DNA of 64,000 bases from Leifsonia shinshuensis (GTDB lineage: Bacteria; Actinomycetota; Actinomycetes; Actinomycetales; Microbacteriaceae): positions 1,054,001 through 1,118,000 of the forward strand of contig NZ_JAVDVK010000001.1 of assembly GCF_031456835.1 (NCBI RefSeq). The letters are read 5' to 3'. This document shows, piece after piece, positions 1 through 12,477 of the stretch. Every line of letters starts with the position of its first letter. The stretch's first letter is position 1. The notes beneath the pieces were generated by a model. It was given only the letters and a program-made list of their open reading frames with translations, made no database searches and was not told the DNA's origin. The position numbers and the translations under genes were made by a program.

Positions 1-455
1 GGACGCCGCAGCTCGGCGTACACGTCGCCCGCGTCCAGTTCGGGCACCAGGTGGAACACCGCGGCGCCCGTCTCCGTGTCGCCCGCGATCACGGCGTGCT
101 GCACCGGCGCGGCGCCCCGCCAGCGCGGCAGCAGCGAGAAGTGGAGGTTCACCCAGCCGAGGCGCGGGAGCGACAGCAGCGGCTCGCGCACCAGTCCCCC
201 GTACGCGACGACGACGCCGAGGTCCGGTTCGAGCGCGGCGATGCGCTCGGTGACCTCCTCGCGCAGCCGGTTCGCCTTCAGTACCGGCAGGCCGAGACGC
301 TCGGCCGCCTCGGCGACCGGCGACGGCGTGAGCACGCGCTTACGGCCGAGCGGCGCATCCTCGCGCGTGATGACGGCGACCACCTCGTGCCGGGCCGCGA
401 CGGCCTCGAGCGACGGGATGGCCACGGCGGGAGTGCCGGCGAAGACGATGCGCAT
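1..455 (-). CDS. fmt: Methionyl-tRNA formyltransferase, 3' end outside window
   Basis: Formylates initiator Met-tRNA using 10-formyl-tetrahydrofolate in the cytoplasm. Only the first 151 codons are inside the window. The start is ATG at 455. The protein opens MRIVFAGTPAVA, the usual Fmt N-terminus, and contains NLHFSLLPRWRGAAP, which carries the catalytic Asn-His pair and the SLLPxxRG signature. It is separated from priA upstream by 80 bp that contain a candidate -10 (TAGGCT), so it may have its own promoter as well as read-through from priA. priA-fmt adjacency is common in bacteria. The identity is secure; the C-terminal tRNA-binding domain cannot be seen. Confidence 0.95.
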   Translation of the reverse strand, partial: MRIVFAGTPAVAIPSLEAVAARHEVVAVITREDAPLGRKRVLTPSPVAEAAERLGLPVLKANRLREEVTERIAALEPDLGVVVAYGGLVREPLLSLPRLGWVNLHFSLLPRWRGAAPVQHAVIAGDTETGAAVFHLVPELDAGDVYAELRR

Positions 456-487
456 GGGGAAGGTTCTTTCGGTCGGGACGGCGATCC

Positions 488-493
488 AGCCTA
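488..493 (-). promoter_or_regulatory. Candidate -10 element for fmt
   Basis: TAGGCT on the minus strand fits the actinobacterial TANNNT -10 pattern. It would start transcription about 25 bases before the fmt ATG. No clear -35 is visible, so this is a weak call. Confidence 0.35.
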
Positions 494-534
494 CTCCGCC
501 CGCGCGTCCATCCACCGCTGAGGTCGACCGGAGG

Positions 535-2655
535 TCAGAGGATCTCGGGGTCGTCGAAGCGCACCCGCAGCGTCGGCGCCGGCCGGTAGCCCGGCTTGCC
601 TGCCGGCGCGCGGCGCCGCCGGGTCGCGTTCTTCACGACGGCGGCCCGGACGGCCGCCGCCACGTCGCCGCCGTGGGCGTACTCGAACCGGAGGACGGCG
701 CGCACCAGGTCGGGTCCGGAGCGGGCCGTGCGCGAGGCCGGCTCGACCGGGGCCGGACCCAGCACATCCACGAGCAGCGCCGGATCGACGGCGGCGATCA
801 CCTCGTTCACCGTCGCCTCCGTGCCGGTGACGGATGCCAGGCGCACGGCGGGCGGGAACCGCAGCTCCCGCCGGTCGACCAGCTCTTCGTGGGCGAACTC
901 GACGAGGCGGCCGGTGGCGAAGTCGCGCGCGAGCGGCCCGGACACGCCGACCAGCACCGTCGGCGCACCGGGCGCGGCAAGACCGGCGGCGCTCTGCCAC
1001 CAGCGCAGGCAGTCCTCGGCGACGTGCAGGCTCTCGCGGGCGAGCATCCGTTCGCCGTCGAGCAGCAGCACCGCCTGATACCCGCCCTCCGCGATCGGCT
1101 CGGCCCCGCGAGTGGCAACGACGAGGGCGGGCGCCGATCCGATGCGCTGGACGGGGTGGTCGCCGTCGGCGAGGATGACCCGCGTGCCCGGGAACGCGCG
1201 CCCGAGCTCCTCGGCCGTCCGGCCGGAGCCGACCGTCACCATCCGGAACCGGCGGTGCTCGCAGTGCTCGCACTGCCAATCGGTCGCGAGCCGCCCGCAC
1301 ACGGTGCACGACGGCGGGGAGCCGGCGCGCGTCTGGTGCAGCGGCCCCTTGCAGTTCATGCACCGGGCGGCCTGGCCGCAATTCGCGCACGCGATCACGG
1401 GCGCGTAGCCGGGACGCGCCACCTGGACGAGCACCGGGCCGCGCGGCCGGCCGCTGTCGCCGTTCAGCGCCTCACGCGCGGCGCGCCAGGCGGGCGACGG
1501 GATGCGCGCGGCCCGCGCCATCGGCTCCGGTGCCTGCTGGTTCGCGGTCAGTACGACCTTCGGCGAGGTGACGCGCTCGGGCCCGACATCCCGCAGCCAG
1601 CCGAGCTCCACCAGCCGCTGGGTCTCGACGCTGCGGATGTTGCCGCTCAGCACGAGCGCGCATCCCTCGAGCTCCTGGCGCACGAGGGCGGCGTCGCGCG
1701 TGTGCACGTACGGGCTGAGGGGTTCGGCGTGGAGCGGGTCGCTGTCCTCCCAGACCACCAGCAGCCCCAGCCGCTCGGCGGGCGCGTAGACCACGGAGCG
1801 GTTGCCGATGATGATGCGCGGACCGGACAACGCCTCCAGGAACCCGCGGTACCGCTCGGTGTTCGCCTGCCCGGCGTCCGCGCGCACCACCGCGGCCGGC
1901 GGGGCGACGACGGCCAGGGCGGCGGCCAGCTGCTCCAGGTCGCGATGGTCGGGTACCGCGACGATCGCCGTGCGGCCGCCGCGCCAGCAGTCGGCCGCCA
2001 GGGTCGCGAGGGTGACCGCCCACTCCCCGACCCACGTGCCGTCGGGCAGCGGGACCAGGCGCGGGATGGCGCGCAGCGCGATCCGCTCGTCGAGCGCGAC
2101 CGCATCCTCCAGCACCCGCTCGCCGTACCCGCGCACCGCGACGGGCGCGGGCGCGGGTGCGGGCGCCGCCGCCGCAGGCGCCGCGGCCGCATCCCGCGCC
2201 GCAGCGCCGAGTGGCGACATCGACTCACGACTCGCGCCCGATTCCGACAACGACTCACGACTCGACGCACCGGGAGCGGCGTGTGCGGCCAGCCACGCCT
2301 TCTCGACCCGCACCATGCGGCCGGGCACCGCGAGGCGGAGGATGTCGCTCGCCGTCCCCGCGCTGCGGTCCGCCAAGCGTCGCGCCAGCCGCCAGACGCC
2401 CGGCGTGAGCACGCGCGCGGGCGAGACGACGGCCTCCAGCGGGCTCAGCGTCCCCTCGAACCCGTCGTCCGGGTCGCCCACCTCCACGAGATACCCGTCG
2501 GCCACGCGACCCGCGGAGCGCAGCGGCACACGCACGCGCACGCCGGGCACCGCGTCGGCGGCGAGCTCCTCCGGGATGGCGTAGTCGAAGAGGTGGTCGA
2601 GCTGCGGGAGCGGCGAGTCGATGACCACCCGGGCGACCCGTGCGGCCGCCGCCAC
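535..2655 (-). CDS. priA: PriA-like primosomal protein N' (helicase motifs lost)
   Basis: Replication-restart protein homologous to PriA, 706 aa. The start is GTG at 2655, two bases after the metK stop, so it is coupled to metK. The N-terminal DNA-binding domain (VVIDSPLPQLDHLFDYAIP) and a full zinc-binding region are present (CANC, CMNC, CTVC and CEHC pairs, eight Cys). The Walker A loop expected near GEWAVTLATLAAD is absent and the DEAH box reads WEDSD, so ATP-driven unwinding is unlikely. Known actinobacterial PriA proteins show the same loss. An expanded Ser/Glu- then Ala/Pro-rich linker (about residues 125-175) contains a 30-bp-period repeat. The likely role is DNA binding or primosome scaffolding rather than helicase activity; that is inference. 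Confidence 0.9.
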   Translation of the reverse strand: MAAAARVARVVIDSPLPQLDHLFDYAIPEELAADAVPGVRVRVPLRSAGRVADGYLVEVGDPDDGFEGTLSPLEAVVSPARVLTPGVWRLARRLADRSAGTASDILRLAVPGRMVRVEKAWLAAHAAPGASSRESLSESGASRESMSPLGAAARDAAAAPAAAAPAPAPAPVAVRGYGERVLEDAVALDERIALRAIPRLVPLPDGTWVGEWAVTLATLAADCWRGGRTAIVAVPDHRDLEQLAAALAVVAPPAAVVRADAGQANTERYRGFLEALSGPRIIIGNRSVVYAPAERLGLLVVWEDSDPLHAEPLSPYVHTRDAALVRQELEGCALVLSGNIRSVETQRLVELGWLRDVGPERVTSPKVVLTANQQAPEPMARAARIPSPAWRAAREALNGDSGRPRGPVLVQVARPGYAPVIACANCGQAARCMNCKGPLHQTRAGSPPSCTVCGRLATDWQCEHCEHRRFRMVTVGSGRTAEELGRAFPGTRVILADGDHPVQRIGSAPALVVATRGAEPIAEGGYQAVLLLDGERMLARESLHVAEDCLRWWQSAAGLAAPGAPTVLVGVSGPLARDFATGRLVEFAHEELVDRRELRFPPAVRLASVTGTEATVNEVIAAVDPALLVDVLGPAPVEPASRTARSGPDLVRAVLRFEYAHGGDVAAAVRAAVVKNATRRRRAPAGKPGYRPAPTLRVRFDDPEIL
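2215..2264 (-). repeat. In-frame direct repeat inside priA, 30-bp period
   Basis: Two 20-bp copies (2215-2234 and 2245-2264) differ at one base and are spaced by 30 bp, so the reading frame is kept. They encode the Ser/Arg/Glu-rich linker repeat (SRESLSESGA/SRESMS) between the DNA-binding and helicase-like parts of PriA. Confidence 0.7.
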
Positions 2656-2657
2656 CG

Positions 2658-3851
2658 CTAGATCCCCGCGGCCGAGCGCAGGTCGTCGACGCGGTCGAGC
2701 CGCTCCCAGGTGAACTCGGGCAGCTCGCGGCCGAAGTGGCCGTAGGTCGCGGTGCGCGCGTAGATCGGGCGCAGCAGGTCGAGGTCGCGGATGATCGCGG
2801 CCGGCCGCAGGTCGAAGACGTCGCGGATGGCGGCGATGATGCGCTCCTCGGGCACCTTCGCGGTGCCGAACGTCTCGACGTACAGCCCGACCGGAGCGGC
2901 CTTGCCGATCGCGTACGCGATCTGCACCTCGAGCCGGTCGGCGAAGCCCGCGGCGACCGCGTTCTTCGCCACCCAGCGCATCGCGTACGCGGCGGAGCGG
3001 TCGACCTTCGACGGGTCCTTGCCCGAGAAGGCGCCGCCGCCGTGGCGGGACGCGCCGCCGTAGGTGTCAACGATGATCTTGCGGCCGGTCAGCCCGGCGT
3101 CGCCCTTGGGGCCGCCGATCTCGAAGCGCCCGGTCGGGTTGATGAGGGTGCGGATGTGCGAGGTCTCGAGCCCGGCCGTGTGGAGCACCGGGTTGATGAC
3201 CTCCTCGACGATCTCGGCCTGCAGCTGCTCGTTCGACACCTGCGGGGCGTGCTGCGTCGACAGCACGACGGTCTGCACCGACTTGGGAACGGATCCCTCG
3301 TAGCCGATCGTGACCTGGGTCTTGCCGTCGGGCCGCAGGTAGTCGAGCGTGCCGTCCTTGCGCACGGACGCCAGGCGCTCGGCGAGACGGTGGGCCAGCC
3401 AGATGGGCAGCGGCATGTACTGCGGCGTCTCCGTGGTGGCGTAGCCGAACATGATGCCCTGGTCGCCGGCGCCCTGGCGGTCGAGGTCGTCGTGGCTCTG
3501 CTCGGCGCGCGTCTCCAGCGCGTTGTCCACGCCCTGCGCGATGTCGGGCGACTGGGCTCCGATCGAGACGGACACGCCGCACTGGGTGCCGTCGAAGCTG
3601 ACGTCGGACGAGTCGTACCCGATCTCGACGAGCTTGTTGCGCACCAGCGCCGGGATCTCGACGTAGCCGCTGGAGGTGACCTCGCCGGCGACGTGGACGA
3701 GTCCCGTCGTCACCAGGGTCTCGACGGCGGCGCGGCTGTGCGGGTCGACGGTGAGCAGGGCATCCAGGATGCTGTCGGAGATCTGGTCGCAGATCTTGTC
3801 CGGGTGGCCCTCGGTGACGGACTCGGACGTGAAGAGACGCAGATCTGCCAT
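2658..3851 (-). CDS. metK: S-adenosylmethionine synthetase
   Basis: Makes S-adenosylmethionine from methionine and ATP; cytoplasmic homotetramer or dimer. At 397 aa with ATG start at 3851 it has the usual actinobacterial length. The N-terminus [20 protein letters not shown] is the methionine/ATP-binding signature, and the [12 protein letters not shown] and [16 protein letters not shown] motifs of the family are both present. It lies 60 bp downstream of coaBC and 2 bp upstream of priA. No SAM riboswitch-like leader is visible in the short gap before it. The coaBC-metK-priA order matches other actinobacteria. Confidence 0.98.
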   Translation of the reverse strand: MADLRLFTSESVTEGHPDKICDQISDSILDALLTVDPHSRAAVETLVTTGLVHVAGEVTSSGYVEIPALVRNKLVEIGYDSSDVSFDGTQCGVSVSIGAQSPDIAQGVDNALETRAEQSHDDLDRQGAGDQGIMFGYATTETPQYMPLPIWLAHRLAERLASVRKDGTLDYLRPDGKTQVTIGYEGSVPKSVQTVVLSTQHAPQVSNEQLQAEIVEEVINPVLHTAGLETSHIRTLINPTGRFEIGGPKGDAGLTGRKIIVDTYGGASRHGGGAFSGKDPSKVDRSAAYAMRWVAKNAVAAGFADRLEVQIAYAIGKAAPVGLYVETFGTAKVPEERIIAAIRDVFDLRPAAIIRDLDLLRPIYARTATYGHFGRELPEFTWERLDRVDDLRSAAGI

Positions 3852-3911
3852 GGTTCTCCCTGGTCGACGACGGGCGTAAGAGTCGCGGCCGGATCGTCTC
3901 GGACGCGCCGG

Positions 3912-5237
3912 CTAGGCGATGACGTCGAGGATACGGTCGGCCACCGACAGCTTGCTGCCCGAGGCCTCCATCACTATATCGCCGCCCTTTCGCAGGACGA
4001 CGACCTCGTTGCTCTCCGTTGCGAAGCCCTGCGACCAGCCCACCTGGTTGAGCACGAGGAAGTCGCTGCCCTTCGCTTCGAGCTTCGTGCGCCCGAGGTG
4101 GATGAGCGCCTGCGGGTCCGGCTCGGTCTCGGCGGCGAAGCCGACGACAACCTGGCCGTCGCGACGGTTGGCGGAGAGCCCGGCGAGGATGTCCGGGTTG
4201 GCGACGAGCTCGAGGGTGAGCGTGTCCCCGTGCTCGGACTTCTTGATCTTCGCGTCGCGCGTCTCCGCGGGGCGGTAGTCCGCGACGGCGGCCGTCATGA
4301 CGACGATGTCGGCCGCGCGGGCGGCCTCCTGCACCGCCTCCTGCAGCTCGAGCGCGGTTTGCACCGGGATGAGCTCCACCCCCTCGGGCGGTTCCACCTC
4401 GAGGTGCGCCGCGATGAGCACGACGTCGGCGCCGCGGGCCTGCGCGGCGGCGGCGATCGCTACGCCCTGACGCCCACTGGAGCGGTTGCCGAGGAAGCGC
4501 ACCGGGTCGAGTGGTTCGCGGGTGCCCCCGGCGGTGACCACGACGCGCTTGCCCGCGAGGTCGACGCCGCCCCGGGGCCGCTTGGCCGCCTCGTTCGCGC
4601 GGCGGCGCTCGGAGAGCACCACGACGTCGTTGACGGCGGCGTCGGATGCGGTCAGCGCCGCAGGCGCGGGCGGCTCCACGGCGCGCGGGACGATCCCGGC
4701 GGCGCGCAGCGCGGACCGGACGATGACCTCCGGCTCCTCCATCCGGCCGGGGCCGGAGTCGCTGCCGGTGAGCTGGCCGCTGGCGGGGCCGACCACCGTG
4801 ACACCGCGGCTGCGCAGGGTGGCGATGTTCGCGACGGTGGCCGGATTGCGCCACATCTCGGTGTGCATCGCCGGGGCGATCACGAGCGGCGCCGTGGACG
4901 CGAGCACCGTGTTGCCGAGGAGGTCGTCGGCGATGCCCGCCGCGAGCTTGGCGATCGTGTTGGCGGTGGCCGGTGCGATGACGATGAGGTCGGCCGACTG
5001 CCCGATCGCCACGTGCCGCACCTCGGCGACGCCCTCGTAGAGGTCGGTCGCGACGGGGTTGCGGCTGATCGCCTCCAGCGTCGGACGCCCGACGAACCGC
5101 AGCGCCGCCTCGGTCGCGACCACGTGCACGGAGTGGCCTTCGAGGACCAGGGCCCGGATGACTCCGACGGCCTTGTACGCGGCGATGCCGCCGGTCACTC
5201 CGACGACGATGGTCAATCGTGGGCTCAACGGCGGCAC
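3912..5237 (-). CDS. coaBC: Bifunctional phosphopantothenoylcysteine decarboxylase / phosphopantothenate-cysteine ligase
   Basis: Catalyses two successive steps of coenzyme A synthesis, 441 aa. The N-terminal CoaC flavodoxin-like half shows VVGVTGGIAAYKA, the catalytic His in RHVAIGQSAD, and PAMHTEMW, where the usual PxMNxxMW Asn is His as in mycobacterial homologues. The C-terminal CoaB half shows VVTAGGTREPLDPVRFLGN, TAAVADYRP and the Lys-containing KLEAKGSDFLVLN. The halves are joined by a linker of roughly 50 residues. The annotated start is GTG at 5237 preceded by a GAGGAGAG purine run; a slightly later start is possible. It sits between rpoZ and metK, the standard actinobacterial order (gmk-rpoZ-coaBC-metK). 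Confidence 0.96.
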   Translation of the reverse strand: MPPLSPRLTIVVGVTGGIAAYKAVGVIRALVLEGHSVHVVATEAALRFVGRPTLEAISRNPVATDLYEGVAEVRHVAIGQSADLIVIAPATANTIAKLAAGIADDLLGNTVLASTAPLVIAPAMHTEMWRNPATVANIATLRSRGVTVVGPASGQLTGSDSGPGRMEEPEVIVRSALRAAGIVPRAVEPPAPAALTASDAAVNDVVVLSERRRANEAAKRPRGGVDLAGKRVVVTAGGTREPLDPVRFLGNRSSGRQGVAIAAAAQARGADVVLIAAHLEVEPPEGVELIPVQTALELQEAVQEAARAADIVVMTAAVADYRPAETRDAKIKKSEHGDTLTLELVANPDILAGLSANRRDGQVVVGFAAETEPDPQALIHLGRTKLEAKGSDFLVLNQVGWSQGFATESNEVVVLRKGGDIVMEASGSKLSVADRILDVIA

Positions 5238-5307
5238 CTCTCCTCGGCCGGGGCGCTGCCCGGCTGCGGTCGTCTGCGGCTCTACTGCTGCGTGCGGCGG
5301 ATGCTGC

Positions 5308-5571
5308 CTACTCGGCGGCGGCGATCGGCTTCAGGACGAGCTTGTCCTCGTTGATCTCGTGGAGGGCGACCGAGAGCGGCTTGTCGTCGACGGAGGAGTC
5401 GACCAGCGGGCCCACGTTGTCGAACAGGCTGCCCTCGTGCAGGTCGGCGTAGTAGTCGTTGATCTGGCGGGCCCGCTTGGACGCGAAGATCACGAGGGCG
5501 TACTTCGACTCGACGCGCGACAGGAGGTCGTCGATGGGCGGGTCGATGATGCCGTTGTTGCTGGTTGCCAT
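5308..5571 (-). CDS. rpoZ: RNA polymerase omega subunit
   Basis: Small subunit that helps assemble the beta' subunit into RNA polymerase, 87 aa, ATG start with AAGGAG nine bases upstream. [29 protein letters not shown] is the omega core (residues about 9-38), followed by the variable acidic C-terminal part typical of actinobacterial omega. It follows gmk by about 105 bp and precedes coaBC by 70 bp. The gmk-rpoZ pairing is nearly universal in bacteria, and the gene is well placed for co-expression with nucleotide synthesis. Confidence 0.97.
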   Translation of the reverse strand: MATSNNGIIDPPIDDLLSRVESKYALVIFASKRARQINDYYADLHEGSLFDNVGPLVDSSVDDKPLSVALHEINEDKLVLKPIAAAE

Positions 5572-5676
5572 GCGGGGTGCTCCTTGTTCTGGGCGACCGG
5601 GCGCGGTGGCCCGATCGACGGCCGCGTCAGGCGGCCGGGGACAGTGGGCGCGCCGGTGACGGCGCGGAGAGACGGC

Positions 5677-6600
5677 TCACGGACGCGACGGCGCCGCGCG
5701 GACCTTCATCAAGTCTACGACCTCGCGGGCCGCCTCGGCGACGTCGTGGTTGACCACCTTGTAGTCGAACTCGTCCTGGGCGGCCAGCTCGACCTTGGCG
5801 GTCTCCAGCCGGCGCTGCTGCTCCGCGGTGTCCTCGGTGCCCCGGCCGATCAGCCGCCGCACCAGCTCCTCCCACGTCGGCGGGAGCAGGAAGATCAGCC
5901 GCGCCTCCGGCATGGAGGCGCGCACCTGGCGGGCGCCCTGCAGGTCGATCTCGAGCAGCACGCTCCGGCCGGCGGCCAGCGCCTTCTCGATCGGGGCGCG
6001 GGGCGTGCCGTAGCGGTAGGCGTTGTGCACGGTCGCGTGCTCGAGCAGCTCGCCCTCGACGATCATCCGGTCGAACTCGGCGTCGTCGACGAAGTAGTAG
6101 TTGACGCCGTCGACCTCGCCGGGGCGCGGCTTGCGCGTCGTCGCGGACACGGAGAGCAGCACGTCCGGGTAGTGCTCGCGGATGTACGACGACACCGTGC
6201 CCTTGCCCACGGCCGTGGGACCGGCGAGCACGACCAGGCGGTTGCGCTGGCGGCCGGTGCGGTTCTCCCGCTCGATCAGGAACTGGCGGAGGCGCAGTCG
6301 CTGGTGGCGGCCGAGACCGCCCAGCCGCTTGGCGGGCGAGATGGCCAGCCGGTCTAGCGCCTCCTGCATCTTGGTGGTGCCGATCGCGGGCACGCTGAGC
6401 AGGAACTCGGTGACCCGCAGCCGGCCCTCGACCCCCTCCGGGTCGGCGGTCGCGCGGTCGAGCACTGTCAGCGGCGACACCTCGCGGGAGGCGATGGACG
6501 CCTTCACGGCGGCACGGGCACGGCGCGCGGCGACGGCGGCCTGCGACGCGGCCTGGCGGTCGACCTCGGGCGGTGCGGGGCGGCTCGAGGTCTCAGCCAT
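5677..6600 (-). CDS. gmk: Guanylate kinase fused to an N-terminal mycobacterial-type IHF domain
   Basis: 307 aa, far longer than a normal guanylate kinase (about 200 aa). Residues from about 120 are a complete Gmk: P-loop GPTAVGKG at 127-134, then [20 protein letters not shown] and [10 protein letters not shown]; it phosphorylates GMP/dGMP to GDP/dGDP. Residues about 15-110 match the actinobacterial integration host factor (mIHF): [14 protein letters not shown], the helix-two-turn-helix stretch [18 protein letters not shown] and [14 protein letters not shown]. In Mycobacterium mIHF and gmk are separate neighbours; here they are one reading frame with no internal stop. The ATG at 6600 overlaps the end of pyrF by 8 bases. 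The fusion probably combines nucleoid binding and nucleotide metabolism in one polypeptide. Confidence 0.95.
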   Translation of the reverse strand: MAETSSRPAPPEVDRQAASQAAVAARRARAAVKASIASREVSPLTVLDRATADPEGVEGRLRVTEFLLSVPAIGTTKMQEALDRLAISPAKRLGGLGRHQRLRLRQFLIERENRTGRQRNRLVVLAGPTAVGKGTVSSYIREHYPDVLLSVSATTRKPRPGEVDGVNYYFVDDAEFDRMIVEGELLEHATVHNAYRYGTPRAPIEKALAAGRSVLLEIDLQGARQVRASMPEARLIFLLPPTWEELVRRLIGRGTEDTAEQQRRLETAKVELAAQDEFDYKVVNHDVAEAAREVVDLMKVRAAPSRP

Positions 6601-7458
6601 GGCTGGCGCGCACCTCCTCGGCGCGGCGGCCGATCGCGTCCGCCAGGCCGGAGGGACCGGCGGAGAGCAGCCCGCGGGACTCGCTGACGATCACGCCGGA
6701 TGCGAGCGAGCCGAACAGCCGCGACACGTCCTCGACCCGCGCGCCCTGGTGGCCGAAGCCTGGCGCCAGCACGGGCAGTGCGGGGGTGCGCTCCCCCGCC
6801 GTCGCCACATCGATCCCGTAGTCGGCGAGCTCGACGGTCGCGCCGAGCACCAGCCCGACCGATCCGTACGCGGCACGCGCGTCCTGCTCCTGATTGAACG
6901 AATGCACGTCTTCGATGATCGCACGAGCGACGGACAGGCCCGTCCGCGGCCCGCTCTGGACGATGGCCTGCTGCACCGCAGCCGCCTCGGGATTCGAGGT
7001 CGCGGCGAGCACGAACAGGCCCTTCCCCGCGGCCGCTCCGAGCGCCATCGCGTCCGCGAGCGAGCCGACGCCCTGGTAGGCGGCGACCGTCATGGCGTCC
7101 GATTCCAGCGGCGAGCCGGGCGTCAGCCAGGCCTCGGCGTACGCGGTGACACTGGTGCCGATGTCGCCGCGCTTGACGTCCGCGATCACCAGCAGCCCGG
7201 CCGCACGCGCGGCCGCGAGCACCTCCTCCAGAGCGGCGTACCCCGCCGCGCCGAATCGCTCGAAGAACGCCACCTGCGGCTTGACGATGCCCGCCCGGCC
7301 AGCGGCGGCCTCGACCACCGTCAGGCCGAACGAGCGGAGGCCGTCGGCCGAAGCCGGCAGCCCCCACTCCTCGAGCAGGTGCGCGTGCGGGTCGATGCCG
7401 ACGCACAGCCGCCCGCGCTTGGCGAACGCGCGCGCGAGCCGGTCGCCGAACGCCGGCG

Positions 7459-7462
<4 letters not shown>
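6593..7462 (-). CDS. pyrF: Orotidine 5'-phosphate decarboxylase (type 2)
   Basis: Last step of UMP synthesis: decarboxylates OMP. 289 aa with ATG at 7462 overlapping the carB stop (ATGA). [19 protein letters not shown] holds the catalytic Asp-Lys-Asp region; the length and the [15 protein letters not shown] opening are those of the type 2 PyrF subfamily found in actinobacteria. It is co-directional and coupled with carB upstream and gmk downstream, so pyrimidine and purine nucleotide enzymes share a transcript. Confidence 0.96.
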
Positions 7463-10760
<3,298 letters not shown>

Positions 10761-10761
<1 letters not shown>

Positions 10762-11933
10762 CAGACGTTCTCCTGGCTGTTCGAGGTGGACGGATCGGCG
10801 GCGCCGTGCTGCGCGCGGATCATGTCGAGGAAGCGGTCGAAGAGGTAGTTGGCGTCGTGCGGGCCGGCCGCCGCCTCCGGGTGGTACTGCACGCTGAAGG
10901 CGTTCAGGTCGAGGCAGTTGAGCCCCTCGACGACCTGGTCGTTGAGCGAGAAGTGGCTGACCTCGACGCGGCCGAAGCCGGCCGGGGAGTCGAAGGAGGC
11001 ATCGATCGGCGCCTTGACGGCGAAGCCGTGGTTCTGCGCGGTGATCTCCACCCGGCCGGTGCGCTTGTCGAGCACCGGCTGGTTGATCCCGCGGTGGCCG
11101 AACGGCAGCTTGTAGGTGTCGAGCCCGAGCGCGCGGCCGAGCAGCTGGTTACCGAAGCAGATGCCGAAGTACGGGAGACCTGCACGCAGCGTCTCCTGCA
11201 GCAGGGCGACGTGCTTGCCGGAGGCCTGCGGGTCGCCAGGCCCGTTCGAGAAGAACAGCGCGTCGACGCCGAGCCCGAGCACATCCTGAGCGCTGACCTG
11301 CTGCGGGAGCACGTGCACGTCGAGCCCGCGCGCCGCCAGGTTCTCGAGGGTGGACTTCTTCACGCCCAGGTCGAGCACCGCGACGGAGCCGACCTTCTCG
11401 CCGACCGCGGGAACCGTGTACGGCTCGACGGTGGACACCTCGGCGGACAGGTTGCGGCCCTTCATCGGCGCGCCGGCGAGCACCAGGTCGAGCTGCTCGC
11501 CGTCGCTCAGCCCGAAGTCCTCACCGGAGAAGATGCCGGAGCGCATGGCGCCCGCCGAGCGGATGTGGCGGGTCACTGCACGGGTGTCGATCCCGCTGAT
11601 GCCGACGACGCCCTGCGCGACGAGGTCGTCGTCGAGGCTGCGCTGCGCGCGGAAGTTCGACACGACGCGGCTGGGCTCGCGGACGACGTAGCCCGCCACC
11701 CAGATCTGCCGGGACTCCATGTCCTCGTCGTTTGTGCCGGTGTTGCCGATGTGCGGCGCCGTCTGCAGCACGATCTGGCCGGCGTAGGACGGGTCGGTCA
11801 GCGTCTCCTGGTAGCCGGTCATGCCGGTGGCGAAGACCGCCTCGCCGAGGGTGCGCCCTCGCGCGCCGTAGGCCCGGCCGACGTAACGGGTTCCGTCTTC
11901 GAGGACGAGCACCGCGGGTTCTGTTGCGAGCAC
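10761..11933 (-). CDS. carA: Carbamoyl-phosphate synthase small (glutaminase) subunit
   Basis: Class I glutamine amidotransferase that supplies ammonia to CarB. 390 aa from a GTG at 11933; this start is preferred over an in-frame upstream ATG because AAGGAGGTG lies about five bases before it and the upstream gene stops one base earlier. The catalytic Cys is in [15 protein letters not shown] and the His-Glu pair in [12 protein letters not shown]. The N-terminal CPSase domain has the [14 protein letters not shown] signature. It sits between the conserved membrane-protein gene and carB in the pyr operon. Confidence 0.97.
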
Positions 11934-11934
11934 G

Positions 11935-12477
11935 TCACACCTCCTTGTCGTTCGGGCGGGACGGGCCCGCCGCATCCGGGGCATCCGCCCGCGGGACGGT
12001 TGCTTCGACGGCCGCGATCAGCTGCGCGCGGCCGGCCGGGTCGACGACCCGGAAGTAGCTGTCGGCGGCCGTGCCGCCGCTGGTGGTCCAGCCCAGCCGG
12101 ACCAGGCCGTCGCGCTCGACCGCCCGGTCGATCGCGACGCTCGCGACGCCGACTCCGGTGAGGACGGACGCCGGGACGAAGACCGCCGGCTCGCCGGTGA
12201 CGGCGATGGACACGCCCTCCGGCCGGACGGCGACCGTCGCGTTGCCGCGGAACGACAGTCCCGGCAGGGCGAGCCGCTCGAGGTGCTCGCCGCCGCGCGT
12301 GGTGGCGACGTACAGCGCCTCCACCTCGGCGACGGGAGCGCTCAGCGTGCCGGGGGTCGAGTACCCGCCGCCGGCCGGGCTGTCGCGGCGCACGCGCCGG
12401 CGCCAGCCGAGCACGGCGAGCCCGATGACGATGGCGAGGACCGCCAGGATTCCGATCGTGGGGAGCACCTTATCCAC
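11935..12477 (-). CDS. Conserved single-pass membrane protein of the pyr operon
   Basis: 180 aa. One N-terminal membrane helix (about residues 7-25) followed by an Arg-rich RRRVRR stretch, suggesting the rest is cytoplasmic, and a C-terminal beta-rich region with [27 protein letters not shown] and [22 protein letters not shown] that looks PH-like. No catalytic motif is visible. Its ATG overlaps the end of pyrC by 8 bases and it ends one base before carA, so it is a fixed member of the operon. Mycobacterium tuberculosis has an equivalent gene (Rv1382) in the same pyrC-carA position. The function is unknown; membrane tethering or sensing for pyrimidine synthesis is speculation. Confidence 0.85.
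   Translation of the reverse strand: MDKVLPTIGILAVLAIVIGLAVLGWRRRVRRDSPAGGGYSTPGTLSAPVAEVEALYVATTRGGEHLERLALPGLSFRGNATVAVRPEGVSIAVTGEPAVFVPASVLTGVGVASVAIDRAVERDGLVRLGWTTSGGTAADSYFRVVDPAGRAQLIAAVEATVPRADAPDAAGPSRPNDKEV

Noticed and set aside
76..2661. Long plus-strand reading frame of 861 codons
   Set aside because: It is the complement of fmt and priA. Its translation is Arg/Ala/Gly-rich with no family resemblance, as expected for antisense frames in GC-rich DNA.
3852..3911. Possible SAM riboswitch before metK
   Set aside because: Only 60 bases separate metK from coaBC and no riboswitch-like pairing or conserved core is visible.
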